From NCBI GenBank assembly GCA_964463135.1, contig CAYXBA010000010.1, forward strand, positions 1-64,000: DNA of 64,000 nucleotides, read 5' to 3'. Below the pieces are notes generated by a model. That model did not search any database. It was given only the letters and a program-made list of their open reading frames with translations, and was not told where the DNA came from. The stretch comes from UBA6898 sp964463135 (GTDB lineage: Bacteria > Nitrospirota > Thermodesulfovibrionia > Thermodesulfovibrionales > UBA6898). How positions within the stretch are numbered: position 1 is the first letter of the stretch; each line of letters begins with the position of its first letter. Of the stretch, positions 44,444 through 53,440 are shown in pieces. Both the position numbers and the translations under genes were made by a program.

Positions 44444-44785
44444 ATGAAAGAGATAAAAGCAGTAATAAGACCAGCAAAATTATTGGAAGTAACAGAAGAA
44501 CTCCATAAAATTGATGGACTGCCCGGTGTGACCGTATCCGAGATCAAAGGATTCGGCAAAGGCAGGGCCAGGAATGCAAAAGACAAGGTGGTTTATGAAA
44601 TGGTGGAATTTATTCCACGCATAAAATTGGAAGTTGTTGTAGCGGATGAGATGGTTGATGAAGTTGTCAGCGTGATCCAGAAATTCTCTCATACCGGCAA
44701 CACCGGAGATGGGAAGATATTTGTCATTAATGTTGAAGAGATCGTAAAGATCAGAACAAATGAGAGAGGGGAAGATGCACTGTAA
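44444..44785 (+). CDS. PII-like (GlnB/GlnK-superfamily) protein linked to the RND pump
   Basis: The 113-residue protein follows the PII fold: MKEIKAVIRPAKLLEVTEEL, G-V-T-V-S-E-IKGFGKG, and the C-terminal TGNTGDGKIFVINVEEIVKIRT(N)ERG. The T-loop segment (GRARNAKDKVVYEMVEFIPR) lacks the usual uridylylated YRGAEY motif, so it is not a standard nitrogen PII. It is placed 48 nt after the pump gene with an AAGGAG site. Such divergent PII proteins are known beside CusA/CzcA genes and may sense metals or regulate the pump. Confidence 0.9.
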   Translation: MKEIKAVIRPAKLLEVTEELHKIDGLPGVTVSEIKGFGKGRARNAKDKVVYEMVEFIPRIKLEVVVADEMVDEVVSVIQKFSHTGNTGDGKIFVINVEEIVKIRTNERGEDAL

Positions 44786-44884
44786 GCGTTTGGCAGGAGG
44801 AGTATGGAATCTGATGCACCTATCAGGTATTCTGGAACGGTAAGAATATCCCGCAAAACTCAATCTTGCTATAATGGAAGCAAT

Positions 44885-46732
44885 ATGACCATAACCCGCA
44901 GGGATTTTCTTAACGGCACCTTGCTTGGAGCAGGCGCACTTCTGCTCGAACTGCCCGCACCTTTGCGCGCGTTTGTGCAGTCGTCGCAGGACTCAGGCTT
45001 CTCCGGTATCGGCGACTATGCGTCATCAAACGGCAACACTGCTGCGGTCATCAAGGCGTTCATGGCCATAGAGAATGGTGACTATTCCGCCCCGCTGCCC
45101 GATGTCATCGATACCAGGGAAACATACGATCTCGTCATTGTCGGCGGAGGCCTGAGCGGACTGGGCGCTGCGTATGAATTTAAAGCCTCCTCTTCGAAGA
45201 AGGCAACATGCCTTGTCCTCGAAAACCATCAGATCTTCGGCGGTGCGGCCAAGAGAAATGAGTTCATGGTACAGGGAGAACGGCTGATCGGACCGCAGGC
45301 CTCAAACGCCTTTGGCGTAATAGACCGCCCCGGCGTTCCCGGCTATGACATCTACTCTGCACTCGGCATCCCGACAGAATTTGAATATGCTGAGCTGCCG
45401 TCGCAACTAAAGCCCCTGGACTTTGATACCACCAACTTCGGGTACCGGCTCTGGTTCGATTCAAAGAGCATCGGCCACTATTATGCAGGTCAGGGACAGG
45501 ACAGATACGGCACCTGGGCGTCAGGTTTCTGGGAGAACAAACTTGAAGGAACGCCCTATCCGGAAAAGACCAAAAAGGATTTCCTGCGCTGGAGGAATAC
45601 AACAGACCGCCAGTATGACGGCGATGACTACGGCCGCTGGCTTGATTCCATGACTTATAAAGATTATCTGGAGAAGGTTCTTAAGCTCGATCCGGAAATT
45701 ACACGTTATGCAGATCCGGTGCTTGCCAGTGTCGTGGGGCTCGGCTGTGACGTGATCAGCGCCTATGCAGCCCGCCAGGTCTCGATGCCGGGATTCCCCG
45801 AATTTCAGGGCCATCGTTCACTCAGGAACAGTCACTGGCATTCATTTCCCGGAGGCAATGACGGCTTCTCACGCTATTTCATAAAGGCGCTCATTCCCGA
45901 TGCCATCGATGGCAGCAGGAACTTTCCAGACATTCTGAACGGACGAGTGCGTTTTTCGGCCCTGGATCAGGACGACAGCAGGGTGCGTGTGAGGGTCGGT
46001 TCCTCTATTGTCCGCGTTGAGCAAGATAATACTGCTGCGGTGCTCACCTATCTCCGGGATGGAAAACTTTTTCGTCTCAAGGCACGCAGCGTAGTCATGG
46101 CATGCGGCAGCCGCCTTTCACGAAAGGTCGTCTCAGGCATGCCGGCCGGCCATGCTGAGGCGTACAGCCGGTTCCATGTCTCACCTATACTGGTAGCAAA
46201 CGTCGCGCTCACCAACTGGCGTTTTCTATACCGCCTGGGCCTTACTGCCTGCAAATGGTCCAGTGGTTTCGGGTTCGGCTGCAACATCCGCAGGCCCATG
46301 TATGTGGGCAATTACCGTCCGCCTCTGCATCCTGACAAGCCCATTCTGCTCACCTTTTATGTCTCCTTTCATCAGCCGGGACTGCCGGCCGAGGCACAGG
46401 GTGAGAACGGGAGGAAAAAGCTCCTGGGAACCAGTTATGCGGAGTTTGAATCTCAGATCATCGGCCAGATGAAGCAGCTCTTTTCAGAAGCAGGTTTTGA
46501 TGCCGCAAACGATGTCGCAGGCATTGTCCTGAACCGCTGGACCTACGGGTACGTAAACCCGCAGCCCGGCTTTTACTATGGCACTTACAACAAGCCGGCT
46601 GCCCGGGACGTTATCCGCAAACCGTTCGGCCGTATCGCCTTTGCCCATGCTGAACTCAATGGACACCAGCACTGGGTTGCTGCAGTGGATGAAGGCAGAA
46701 GAGCTGCAAGACAGGCACTGGCAATGCTGTGA
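44885..46732 (+). CDS. Tat-exported FAD-dependent, spermidine-dehydrogenase-like oxidoreductase
   Basis: A twin-arginine signal (TITRRDFLNGTLLGAGALL) precedes a Rossmann FAD-binding motif, YDLVIVGGGLSGLGAAYEF and VLENHQIFGGAAKRNEF. The length (about 615 residues) and motifs resemble the Pseudomonas SpdH spermidine dehydrogenase group and related NAD(P)-binding_8 proteins. The next two genes are spermidine-synthase-like, supporting an amine substrate. An ATG at 44804 has a better ribosome site (GGAGGAG) but adds 27 residues before the Tat motif. Confidence 0.82.
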   Translation: MTITRRDFLNGTLLGAGALLLELPAPLRAFVQSSQDSGFSGIGDYASSNGNTAAVIKAFMAIENGDYSAPLPDVIDTRETYDLVIVGGGLSGLGAAYEFKASSSKKATCLVLENHQIFGGAAKRNEFMVQGERLIGPQASNAFGVIDRPGVPGYDIYSALGIPTEFEYAELPSQLKPLDFDTTNFGYRLWFDSKSIGHYYAGQGQDRYGTWASGFWENKLEGTPYPEKTKKDFLRWRNTTDRQYDGDDYGRWLDSMTYKDYLEKVLKLDPEITRYADPVLASVVGLGCDVISAYAARQVSMPGFPEFQGHRSLRNSHWHSFPGGNDGFSRYFIKALIPDAIDGSRNFPDILNGRVRFSALDQDDSRVRVRVGSSIVRVEQDNTAAVLTYLRDGKLFRLKARSVVMACGSRLSRKVVSGMPAGHAEAYSRFHVSPILVANVALTNWRFLYRLGLTACKWSSGFGFGCNIRRPMYVGNYRPPLHPDKPILLTFYVSFHQPGLPAEAQGENGRKKLLGTSYAEFESQIIGQMKQLFSEAGFDAANDVAGIVLNRWTYGYVNPQPGFYYGTYNKPAARDVIRKPFGRIAFAHAELNGHQHWVAAVDEGRRAARQALAML

Positions 46733-46773
46733 TCAGCTCATTTCCGAACAAATATGAACATGAAGGGGTCATC

Positions 46774-47694
46774 ATGAAAAAAATATGCATTGCATTCTTC
46801 ATATGTCTGGGTTTTTTCCCCTTACAGGGCTTTGCGCTTGAACCGTCTGAAAAGCTGCTCTTTGAAAAGAATTCCCTGTACCAATATATTCAGGTGATTG
46901 AGGATACGACAAAAAAGGAACGCTATGTGCGGAACCAGAAAAAGGAATATACCCAGGGAGGTATTTACGTGAACGCGCCGGACAAACTCCTGTTCGAGTT
47001 CACTCAAATGGCTTTTGTCTCCCTGGCGTTTATGGATAGAGATCCAAAAGACGTGCTTTTTGTTGGCCTCGGAGCAGGCGCCATGCCCAAGTATTTTACG
47101 GCACGCTATCCTGATGCCGTTATCGACATTGCCGAGATAGACCCGGACATGCTGGCGGTTGCACAGAAGTTTTTTTACTTCAAAGAGAATCAGAGAATGA
47201 AAGTGCATGTCGATGACGGCAGGCTTTTCACGAAAAGGACAAAAAAGAAATTCGACTGGATCATTCTTGATGCCTACCAGAACGACTATATACCATTCCA
47301 TCTCACGACACGTGAGTTCCTCCTTGAAGTGAAGAACAGGCTGAAAGATGGCGGCGTTGTTGTTGCCAATATCACCTCGCCATTCAGGAACAAGTTTTTC
47401 GATTCCATGGTCATGACCTATAAGAAGGTATTTCCCAATCTGTACGTTTTCAAGGGGAAAAGATCTGCCAACTTTATCTTCGTGGCAACAGCGGGCAGTA
47501 AGACAGCAGATAAGGAGACTGTCCTGGCAAGGGCCCGCAAAATTCAGTCTGACCGGAAGTTCGATATCGACCTGGCAGAAATTGCCTCAAGATATGAGCA
47601 CTCATCAGCATACGAATGGGATGGGGCAAAGATCCTTACGGACGATTTTGCTCCGGTGAATCTTTACCAGTATCAGAAATCCGGAGCGCAATAA
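46774..47694 (+). CDS. Exported spermidine-synthase-like methyltransferase-fold protein
   Basis: A signal peptide (KKICIAFFICLGFFPLQGFA) precedes a Rossmann domain with VLFVGLGAGAMPKYF, DIAEIDPDML, HVDDGRLF and DWIILDAYQNDYIP, matching the polyamine aminopropyltransferase (SpeE) fold. The amine-binding YG-x-x-x-LDG segment is altered (GGIYVNAPDKLLFEFTQM). The start at 46774 follows AAGGGG. Export of such a domain is unusual; it may act in the periplasm with the next, membrane-embedded gene product. Confidence 0.83.
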   Translation: MKKICIAFFICLGFFPLQGFALEPSEKLLFEKNSLYQYIQVIEDTTKKERYVRNQKKEYTQGGIYVNAPDKLLFEFTQMAFVSLAFMDRDPKDVLFVGLGAGAMPKYFTARYPDAVIDIAEIDPDMLAVAQKFFYFKENQRMKVHVDDGRLFTKRTKKKFDWIILDAYQNDYIPFHLTTREFLLEVKNRLKDGGVVVANITSPFRNKFFDSMVMTYKKVFPNLYVFKGKRSANFIFVATAGSKTADKETVLARARKIQSDRKFDIDLAEIASRYEHSSAYEWDGAKILTDDFAPVNLYQYQKSGAQ

Positions 47695-47707
47695 GGAGGC
47701 AGGGACC

Positions 47708-48316
47708 ATGATCAAGTTCGTTGTATTCATCTGCGGTGCGATCGTCATGTCATTTGAAATACTGGGCAGCCGCGTTCTGGCGCCCAACTTCGGCAGCTCT
47801 GTCTTTGTCTGGGGAAGCCTGATCAGCGTCTTTCTCGCAGGCCTCTCTGCAGGCTATTACCTGGGCGGGCTGCTCGCTGATATCGCCCCGTCCTCCAGAA
47901 AACTGAGTCTCATCATAACAGCTCCCGGCCTGCTCTTGCTGCTGTTCCCCTTATACAGCACACCCATTTCGGACTGGCTCTTCATGAAAGACCTGGGCAT
48001 CAGACTGAGCCCCCTGCTGGCCTCTTCGGTCCTATTTCTCATCCCGTCGGTTTTTCTCGGCATTGTCAGTCCGTATACCGCAAAACTGCTGATCTGCAGC
48101 CTGCATACGTCAGGCAAGACCATCGGCACACTCTATGCCCTTTCCACCTTCGGAAGCATCATCGGGACCCTTATAACATCCTTTTATCTCATCACCCTGG
48201 CAGGAGTAAATGCCCTTATCATGGGTCAGGGCGTCCTGCTTATTGTCCTGGCGGTCCCGCTTTACTTCATGAACCTGAGTTGCAGCATAAACCAGCAGGA
48301 GTTCCATGCAGAATAA
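47708..48316 (+). CDS. Membrane half of a split spermidine-synthase-like protein
   Basis: The 202-residue protein has about six hydrophobic helices with GAIVMSFEILGSRVLAPNFG, FVWGSLISVFLAGLSAGYYLGG, and GTLYALSTFGSIIGTLITSFYL. This is the N-terminal membrane module seen in fused membrane/spermidine-synthase proteins. Here it is a separate gene after the soluble SpeE-like half, with AAGGAGG 9 nt before its ATG. Its role may be to anchor or feed that half. Confidence 0.85.
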   Translation: MIKFVVFICGAIVMSFEILGSRVLAPNFGSSVFVWGSLISVFLAGLSAGYYLGGLLADIAPSSRKLSLIITAPGLLLLLFPLYSTPISDWLFMKDLGIRLSPLLASSVLFLIPSVFLGIVSPYTAKLLICSLHTSGKTIGTLYALSTFGSIIGTLITSFYLITLAGVNALIMGQGVLLIVLAVPLYFMNLSCSINQQEFHAE

Positions 48317-48319
48317 CTA

Positions 48320-48468
48320 GAAGCCATCTCAAAAATGATTTTTCTGAAAAGGCTGTCATGCCCGCGAAGGCGGGCATCCAGAAAAGCCTAAAAACTCTGG
48401 ATTCCCGTCTGCACGGGAATGACAAAGAGAAACAAGATAACAAAAAAGGTTGTTTTTGAGATGGCTTC
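48320..48468. mobile_element. MITE with 16-bp terminal inverted repeats and TA duplication
   Basis: GAAGCCATCTCAAAAA (48320-48335) is perfectly inverted at 48453-48468, giving a 149-bp element flanked by TA on both sides. The TA target and short length fit a non-autonomous element mobilised by an IS630/Tc1-mariner transposase. Inside are a GCCCGC..GCGGGC hairpin and a TTCCCGT..ACGGGAA hairpin. No transposase is encoded. Confidence 0.72.
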
Positions 48469-48519
48469 TATTGACCGCCAGCAGGGATAAACTGGACCAT
48501 TACTGAAATTACCTTCGGC

Positions 48520-50727
48520 TTATGAGAGGGCCTTTTTCAGGGCGAGGCCGATCGCATGGCGCGAGAAGGGCTTCTGAACAAATTCGACAGCGCCCTTTCT
48601 GAGAAGCTCTTCTATCCCCGCAAAACCGTTCTGGCCGAATCCGGAACAGAGCAATATCTTCACTTCAGGGTCGATCGTCTTCAGGTTCTGGAACACTTCC
48701 CTGCCGCCCATCTTGGGCATGATCATATCAAGAATGACCAGCGATATCTCATCCTTCTTTTCCCGGTACACATTGATCCCGGCGCTGCCGCTGTCTGCCA
48801 GCAATACCGTGTACCCAAGCGTTGTGAGCAGGTCCTTGCACAATTCCCTCACATCAGACTCGTCGTCTATGACCAATAATGTCCCCGAACCTCTCAGGTC
48901 TTCCTCATCTCTTGCAGCCTCCGGTTCTGATACGCCGGTAACCGGCAGATAGATATTGAACTGGGTCCCCCGCAGCGGCTCGCTGTACAGGTTAATATAG
49001 CCGCCGTGATTAGTAACAATGGAATGCACAATGTACAGACCGAGACCGGTGCCCTTGCCGACCTCCTTTGTGGTGAAAAAGGGATCGAATATCTTGCTCT
49101 GCGTTTCCATGTCTATACCCGTGCCGGTGTCGGCAACAGATATTTTTATGAAACTCCGCCGGACATCGTGCATGTCTCCCGGAAGATCGTTGCGGTCGCT
49201 GATGGTCGAGGTCTCAATGAACAATTTCCCTCCTTCCGGCATGGCATCACGCGCGTTTATCGCCAGATTGACGATCACCTGCTGGATCTGTGAAGGGTCG
49301 GCATTGATAAGAGGGATATCGTCGCTGAGCTTCACGATGATCTCGATGTCTTTCGGAAGGGTCCTTTGAAGCAGGTCAAGGGAATTCGTTATCACGTCAT
49401 TGATAGTTACCGGTTTGGTCTCTATCTTCTCTTTTCTGGTTATCGTCAGTATCTTTCTCCCGAACTCTGCACCTCGCGTGGCAGCCTGATAGATGATATT
49501 TACCGGCTTATAATACTCGTCGCCCTCTTTGACCATGGACTGCATGATCTCAGAATAGCCGAGAATGGCGGTCAGGAGGTTGTTGAATTCGTGGGCCATA
49601 CCGCCTACGAGGGTCCCGACCGCCTCCATCTTCTGGGACCTGATCAGCCTTTCCTCCAGCCTCTTCTTTTCCGTTATGTCTATAATATACCCGTCGTAGC
49701 CCTCAACGTTGCCATTGCCGTCGATCTCAGGATACATCGAAAGAAGCACGACAATTTCATTTCCATTCTTGTCCATAAGACGCTCTTCAGCATGCACGAC
49801 TTTGCTGGACAGCGAATGAGTGAGGTATTCCTGCGCCTTCTTTTCACTTGATAATAAATTGCGGATATTCTTTACCGGTCCGAACATCTTCGTAAATTTG
49901 GTATTTGCTTCTATGAGGTTGCCTTCACTGTCAAGACCGAAGATGGCATGCTCGACCCGCTCGAAAAGAGACTTTATCCTCTCCTCTGACTCTACCAGTT
50001 TTTCATTCCTTTCCCGGATGGCCCGGCTCATATTGTTGAACTCCAGGGCCAGCTCTCCTATCTCATCAGCAGCATGCACGGATACGGCATCTGGCAGCGA
50101 GCCTTCTTTGTACCGGGAAACAGATTTGTGAAGGTCCAGAACCGGTCTGATCACCATACGGCTTATAAGTATGTGAATGGCAAAAAAGGCAATAAGGGTT
50201 ATCACCAGCGACAAAATGATATTGTTGCGGACTATTATCCTCAGTTCTTTCTGAACGTCAGCGGACGACACGACGATCCTGACATATCCTATCGTGACCG
50301 GCGCTGTCTCCTCAGAGGCCTTGTAGAATACCGGGCTGTAGAAATCAAAGGTGCTTTTGGTTTTCACATAAAAAGGCGACGGGTCATTCCTGAAATGATC
50401 GACTGCCTCAGGAGCAGGCAGATCCTTTAATCTCTCGAAGGGATAGGCATCAACAGGCTCCCAAATATCGGAATAGACCTGGGCAAGCGTCACGTCAGGC
50501 GCCTTGATAACATATGAGGCCTTCTTGATAAGATCGAGGTCCTCATTGATGAGACCTTCTTCTGCGGACTTGGAGAGGGAATGGACCAGGGCCATTCCCC
50601 GCAGGACGCGCCCGTTTTCCTTGCTGCGGCTGTGTGCGGCTGTGAAGTAATAAGTTGATATACCGCTGCTGATAAGGATGATTACTGCGACGAGGACCGA
50701 TATTTTTGCCTGCAGTGGTAGTCTCAT
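48520..50727 (-). CDS. Hybrid sensor histidine kinase (Cache-like, HAMP, PAS, kinase, receiver)
   Basis: Two membrane helices (about 9-30 and 173-195) enclose a periplasmic sensor domain. HAMP (about 195-245), PAS (about 250-365), HisKA with GGMAHEFNNLLTAILGYSE, HATPase (NARDAMPEGG, GTGIDM, GTGLGLYIVH) and a receiver (LLVIDDE, LVILDMIMPKMGG) follow. The N-box and HEFNN are typical of this orphan-hybrid class. Its gene overlaps the upstream binding-protein gene by 4 nt, so the binding protein probably delivers the ligand. Confidence 0.93.
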   Translation of the reverse strand: MRLPLQAKISVLVAVIILISSGISTYYFTAAHSRSKENGRVLRGMALVHSLSKSAEEGLINEDLDLIKKASYVIKAPDVTLAQVYSDIWEPVDAYPFERLKDLPAPEAVDHFRNDPSPFYVKTKSTFDFYSPVFYKASEETAPVTIGYVRIVVSSADVQKELRIIVRNNIILSLVITLIAFFAIHILISRMVIRPVLDLHKSVSRYKEGSLPDAVSVHAADEIGELALEFNNMSRAIRERNEKLVESEERIKSLFERVEHAIFGLDSEGNLIEANTKFTKMFGPVKNIRNLLSSEKKAQEYLTHSLSSKVVHAEERLMDKNGNEIVVLLSMYPEIDGNGNVEGYDGYIIDITEKKRLEERLIRSQKMEAVGTLVGGMAHEFNNLLTAILGYSEIMQSMVKEGDEYYKPVNIIYQAATRGAEFGRKILTITRKEKIETKPVTINDVITNSLDLLQRTLPKDIEIIVKLSDDIPLINADPSQIQQVIVNLAINARDAMPEGGKLFIETSTISDRNDLPGDMHDVRRSFIKISVADTGTGIDMETQSKIFDPFFTTKEVGKGTGLGLYIVHSIVTNHGGYINLYSEPLRGTQFNIYLPVTGVSEPEAARDEEDLRGSGTLLVIDDESDVRELCKDLLTTLGYTVLLADSGSAGINVYREKKDEISLVILDMIMPKMGGREVFQNLKTIDPEVKILLCSGFGQNGFAGIEELLRKGAVEFVQKPFSRHAIGLALKKALS

Positions 50728-51548
50728 TTCAGGTCAATAAGCGAGACAACTCCCTGTGAGCTGATGAATTTCTGCCCCTTATTGCTTAAGGCAAAGTCGA
50801 CAAAATTCTTTACCGCCGGTTTTGCCCTGCGCGGCACTAAAAGGAAAAGGGGCCGTTTCAGCGGATATCTGTTGTTCATGATATTTTTCTTGTCAGGCGA
50901 GATGCCGTTGACCTTTAACATCTTGATGTCCCGTTTGCGTCCGCTCGAAAAACCGGTTGTGGCAAAGCCTTCAGGCGTATCCTCAACCATCTGTTCCACA
51001 ATGGCAGTCGAGGCAAGAAACAGGGTCTGAGGGGTCTCCACGACTTCTTTGCCTTTCAATACCAGGTCCCTGGTCGAACCTTCAACGCCGCTCAAACCCT
51101 TTTTAGACCTTGATATGAAAACCTTTATTGGGGCATTTTTGCCCTTCAACTGCTTCCAGTTGGTTATTTTGCCTGCGTAGATCGCCCTTACCTCGTCAAG
51201 GGATATGTCATTCAGGGGATTTGATCTGTGGACAATAAATGCCAGGGCATCCCAGGCGACCTGAATAAAATCGACGTCCGAAGGATCATCTGCTGTCTTT
51301 TGCCTGCAGGCAGCCGCAAAATCCACCTTGCCTGTTTTGACATCTTCAATACCGACAACCGTGCCCCCGCCGCGGACCAGCACCTTGACGCCTGTCTGTT
51401 TTTCGTATTCTTTTGCCAGCTCCTGGAGGTACCCGACATTGCTGACTGAACAGCCGCTGCCTATAATGCTTTCGGCATTCACAGGACGCACCTCCGAAAG
51501 CAGCACGGTCAGCATGATCAACAATAAGAAGAGCAGCCTGTTCTTCAT
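50724..51548 (-). CDS. Periplasmic substrate-binding protein (PstS-like family) coupled to the hybrid kinase
   Basis: A signal peptide (MKNRLLFLLLIMLTVLLSEVRPVNA) precedes a phosphate-binding-protein-like fold: GSGCSVSNVGYLQELAKEYEKQTGVKV, GGGTVVGIEDVKTGKVDFAAACR, and a GL-x-SG-E-GSTRD segment resembling the phosphate-binding SGT-x-E region. No ABC permease or ATPase genes are nearby; it instead overlaps a sensor kinase by 4 nt, so a sensory role is likely. The start at 51548 is chosen for the signal peptide. Confidence 0.85.
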   Translation of the reverse strand: MKNRLLFLLLIMLTVLLSEVRPVNAESIIGSGCSVSNVGYLQELAKEYEKQTGVKVLVRGGGTVVGIEDVKTGKVDFAAACRQKTADDPSDVDFIQVAWDALAFIVHRSNPLNDISLDEVRAIYAGKITNWKQLKGKNAPIKVFISRSKKGLSGVEGSTRDLVLKGKEVVETPQTLFLASTAIVEQMVEDTPEGFATTGFSSGRKRDIKMLKVNGISPDKKNIMNNRYPLKRPLFLLVPRRAKPAVKNFVDFALSNKGQKFISSQGVVSLIDLK

Positions 51549-51731
51549 TTGGCTAAAGTATATCATACAAATACAACGAAATATGAATTGGCCCTTGTGG
51601 GCCCGTTTTTTCATGAACCTGAGTTCTGCTTTGTCCCTTGCCTGCCCTATTTCTTTCTCAGCCTTGACCTCAACCTGCTGATTTCTGCCTCATTCTTGCC
51701 TTTACCGTTATCTTTGCCTTAACCTATTCCT

Positions 51732-52673
51732 ATGCTTCTGCGCATCGGCCACCTCTCGACCTTCTACCACACAGCCATGCTGCTTATGGCAGACAAGGGA
51801 CTCTGTTCAGAAATTGACGCTGCTATCGAATGGAAACTGTTCGGTACCGGTCCAGCCATAGTCAATGCCCTTGAGAAAAGGGAGATCGACCTCGCGTACA
51901 TCGGTCTTCCGCCTGCGATCATCGGCATTGAGCGGGGAGTGCCGATCGTCTGCATTGCAGGCGGACATATGGAAGGCACCGTGGTCTGCGGCAAAGCCCA
52001 ATACAAGGGATATCCGGAGGCGGATAGCCTGCAGAACATCCTGCGGCAGTTCATGGGCATGACGATAGGCGTTCCCGGAAAAGGTTCGATCCATGATGTG
52101 ATCCTGCAGGACAGTCTGAAAAAAGCAGGGCTTGCAGCCAATGTCTCGGTCCGGAATTTCCCCTGGGCAGACATGGCAGTGGAGGCTCTTATAAAGGATG
52201 AGGTGGCAGCAGCCTTCGGCACACCTGCCCTGGCTACCGCAATAAAACAGTATGCAGGTGGGAAGATATTGTACCCTCCTTCAAGGCTCTGGCCCCATAA
52301 TCCGAGCTACGGCATTGTCGCTGACAGGCCTTTCCTTGAAGCAAACAACGCGCTTTGCGGTAAGTTCCTCGCTGCGCATGAGAAGGCGACTTCCCTGCTG
52401 AGAAATGATCCGTCACAGGCTGCAGAGGTCATCGCTTCCCATGTCGGCTTTATAGAACCTGCTTTTGTGATTGAGACCCTGCAGGTATCGCCCAAATACT
52501 GCGCAGCGCTCACCGATGAATATATCGCGAGTACAACGGATTTTGTCAAAGCCATGAAAGAACTGGGCTTTATCAGGCGGCTGCTTGAGCCTGCGGAGAT
52601 CTTCGACCGCTCGCTGATCAGCAGGATACATCCGGAAAAGCATCACTACGATGACGGGATTCGTATATACTGA
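51732..52673 (+). CDS. NMT1/SsuA-type substrate-binding protein without signal peptide
   Basis: The protein begins directly with the domain (MLLRIGHLSTFYHTAMLLMADKG) and carries GLPPAIIGIERGVPI, GMTIGVPGKGSIHDVIL and later lobes of the NitT/TauT/ThiY-like binding-protein family. No signal sequence, permease or ATPase is evident, so it may be cytoplasmic or use an unseen upstream start. The region before it (51615-51731) shows recurring CTTGCC/CTTGACC words but no good start. Ligand unknown. Confidence 0.8.
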   Translation: MLLRIGHLSTFYHTAMLLMADKGLCSEIDAAIEWKLFGTGPAIVNALEKREIDLAYIGLPPAIIGIERGVPIVCIAGGHMEGTVVCGKAQYKGYPEADSLQNILRQFMGMTIGVPGKGSIHDVILQDSLKKAGLAANVSVRNFPWADMAVEALIKDEVAAAFGTPALATAIKQYAGGKILYPPSRLWPHNPSYGIVADRPFLEANNALCGKFLAAHEKATSLLRNDPSQAAEVIASHVGFIEPAFVIETLQVSPKYCAALTDEYIASTTDFVKAMKELGFIRRLLEPAEIFDRSLISRIHPEKHHYDDGIRIY

Positions 52674-52689
52674 AGAGGGAAGTAAGGAT

Positions 52690-52793
52690 CTGTCATTCCC
52701 GCAAGCAAAGCGCGCCTGTGCCCGATTTGGGTATCGGGAATCCTTCCGAATGCAAAAATGATCCCGGTCAAGCCGGGATGACATACAAAGGAG
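52690..52793. repeat. Palindromic intergenic repeat (TGTCAT..ATGACA ends)
   Basis: The segment begins TGTCATTCCCGC and ends GCCGGGATGACA, with an internal ATCGGGAATCCTT and ATCCCGGTCAAGCCGGGAT hairpin. It belongs to the same general class as the repeat at 61839-61898. It lies between two genes on the plus strand. Confidence 0.6.
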
Positions 52794-52800
52794 ATGCATC

Positions 52801-53394
52801 ATGTCAAAAGATGAAAAGCCTCTGCCGAAGCCGCCGAAGACTCCCTTTGGCAAAACGAGAATGAGCGAAGAAGAGAAAGAAGGCCAGCCCCCCTTGATGG
52901 CCGACCAGATGGCCATGGCAGCAGCAACAGGAAATCTCGATAAGTTCATGCAGCAGAACATCCCTGACAACGAACATGCGCGCAGGCTGGCGATGATGAT
53001 GATGGGCATGACCGGCATGATGCCCGGAGGATTTCCCGGTGCCGGCGCCGAGATGATGCAGCCGCCTGTGTCTGCGGCGGAGCCTGAGCAGACAGGAGAA
53101 GCATCGCCTGGGACCGAAGTTCCTGAAGATGTGAGACAGGCCATCATGTCAGGCGATATGGGAAAACTCAAGGAGCTGCTGATCCGTGAGCATCAGAAAC
53201 GGACCGGCTCAACCATAACAGATGTCCCCACTGCGCAGGAGGCCGGACTCAATGCTGCGCCGTCCGGCATAGAAAAAGAGGTTCTGGACGAATTGATCAG
53301 GATCGCCTCTGCCAACAGTGTCACCCTTGACTGGCTGATCATGCGCGCGCTGAAGGTCTATATCGCGGAATATCAGAAGAACGGCAGGTTATAA
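52801..53394 (+). CDS. Met-rich cytoplasmic protein of unknown function
   Basis: No signal peptide. Residues 1-30 are rich in Lys and Pro (PLPKPPKTPFGKTRM). A Met-rich patch near 60-75 (MMMMGMTGMMPGG) and two similar short helices (TGNLDKFMQQ and SGDMGKLKELLIREH) suggest a helical, perhaps duplicated, structure. The last 50 residues (LDELIRIASANSVTLDWLIMRALKVYIAEY) look like a small helical C-terminal domain. An AAAGGAG site precedes the ATG. Not recognised. Confidence 0.7.
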   Translation: MSKDEKPLPKPPKTPFGKTRMSEEEKEGQPPLMADQMAMAAATGNLDKFMQQNIPDNEHARRLAMMMMGMTGMMPGGFPGAGAEMMQPPVSAAEPEQTGEASPGTEVPEDVRQAIMSGDMGKLKELLIREHQKRTGSTITDVPTAQEAGLNAAPSGIEKEVLDELIRIASANSVTLDWLIMRALKVYIAEYQKNGRL

Positions 53395-53401
53395 GAACAG
53401 G

Positions 53402-53425
53402 GAGGACGGGAAATATCCCGTCCTC
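53402..53425. terminator. Hairpin between convergent genes, probable bidirectional terminator
   Basis: A perfect 10-bp stem, GAGGACGGGA (53402-53411) with TCCCGTCCTC (53416-53425), and a 4-nt loop lie between convergent genes 8 nt after one stop codon and 16 nt before the other. The plus-strand tail TTCTC is moderately T-rich. Confidence 0.7.
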
Positions 53426-53440
53426 TTCTCGATCGGTGCG

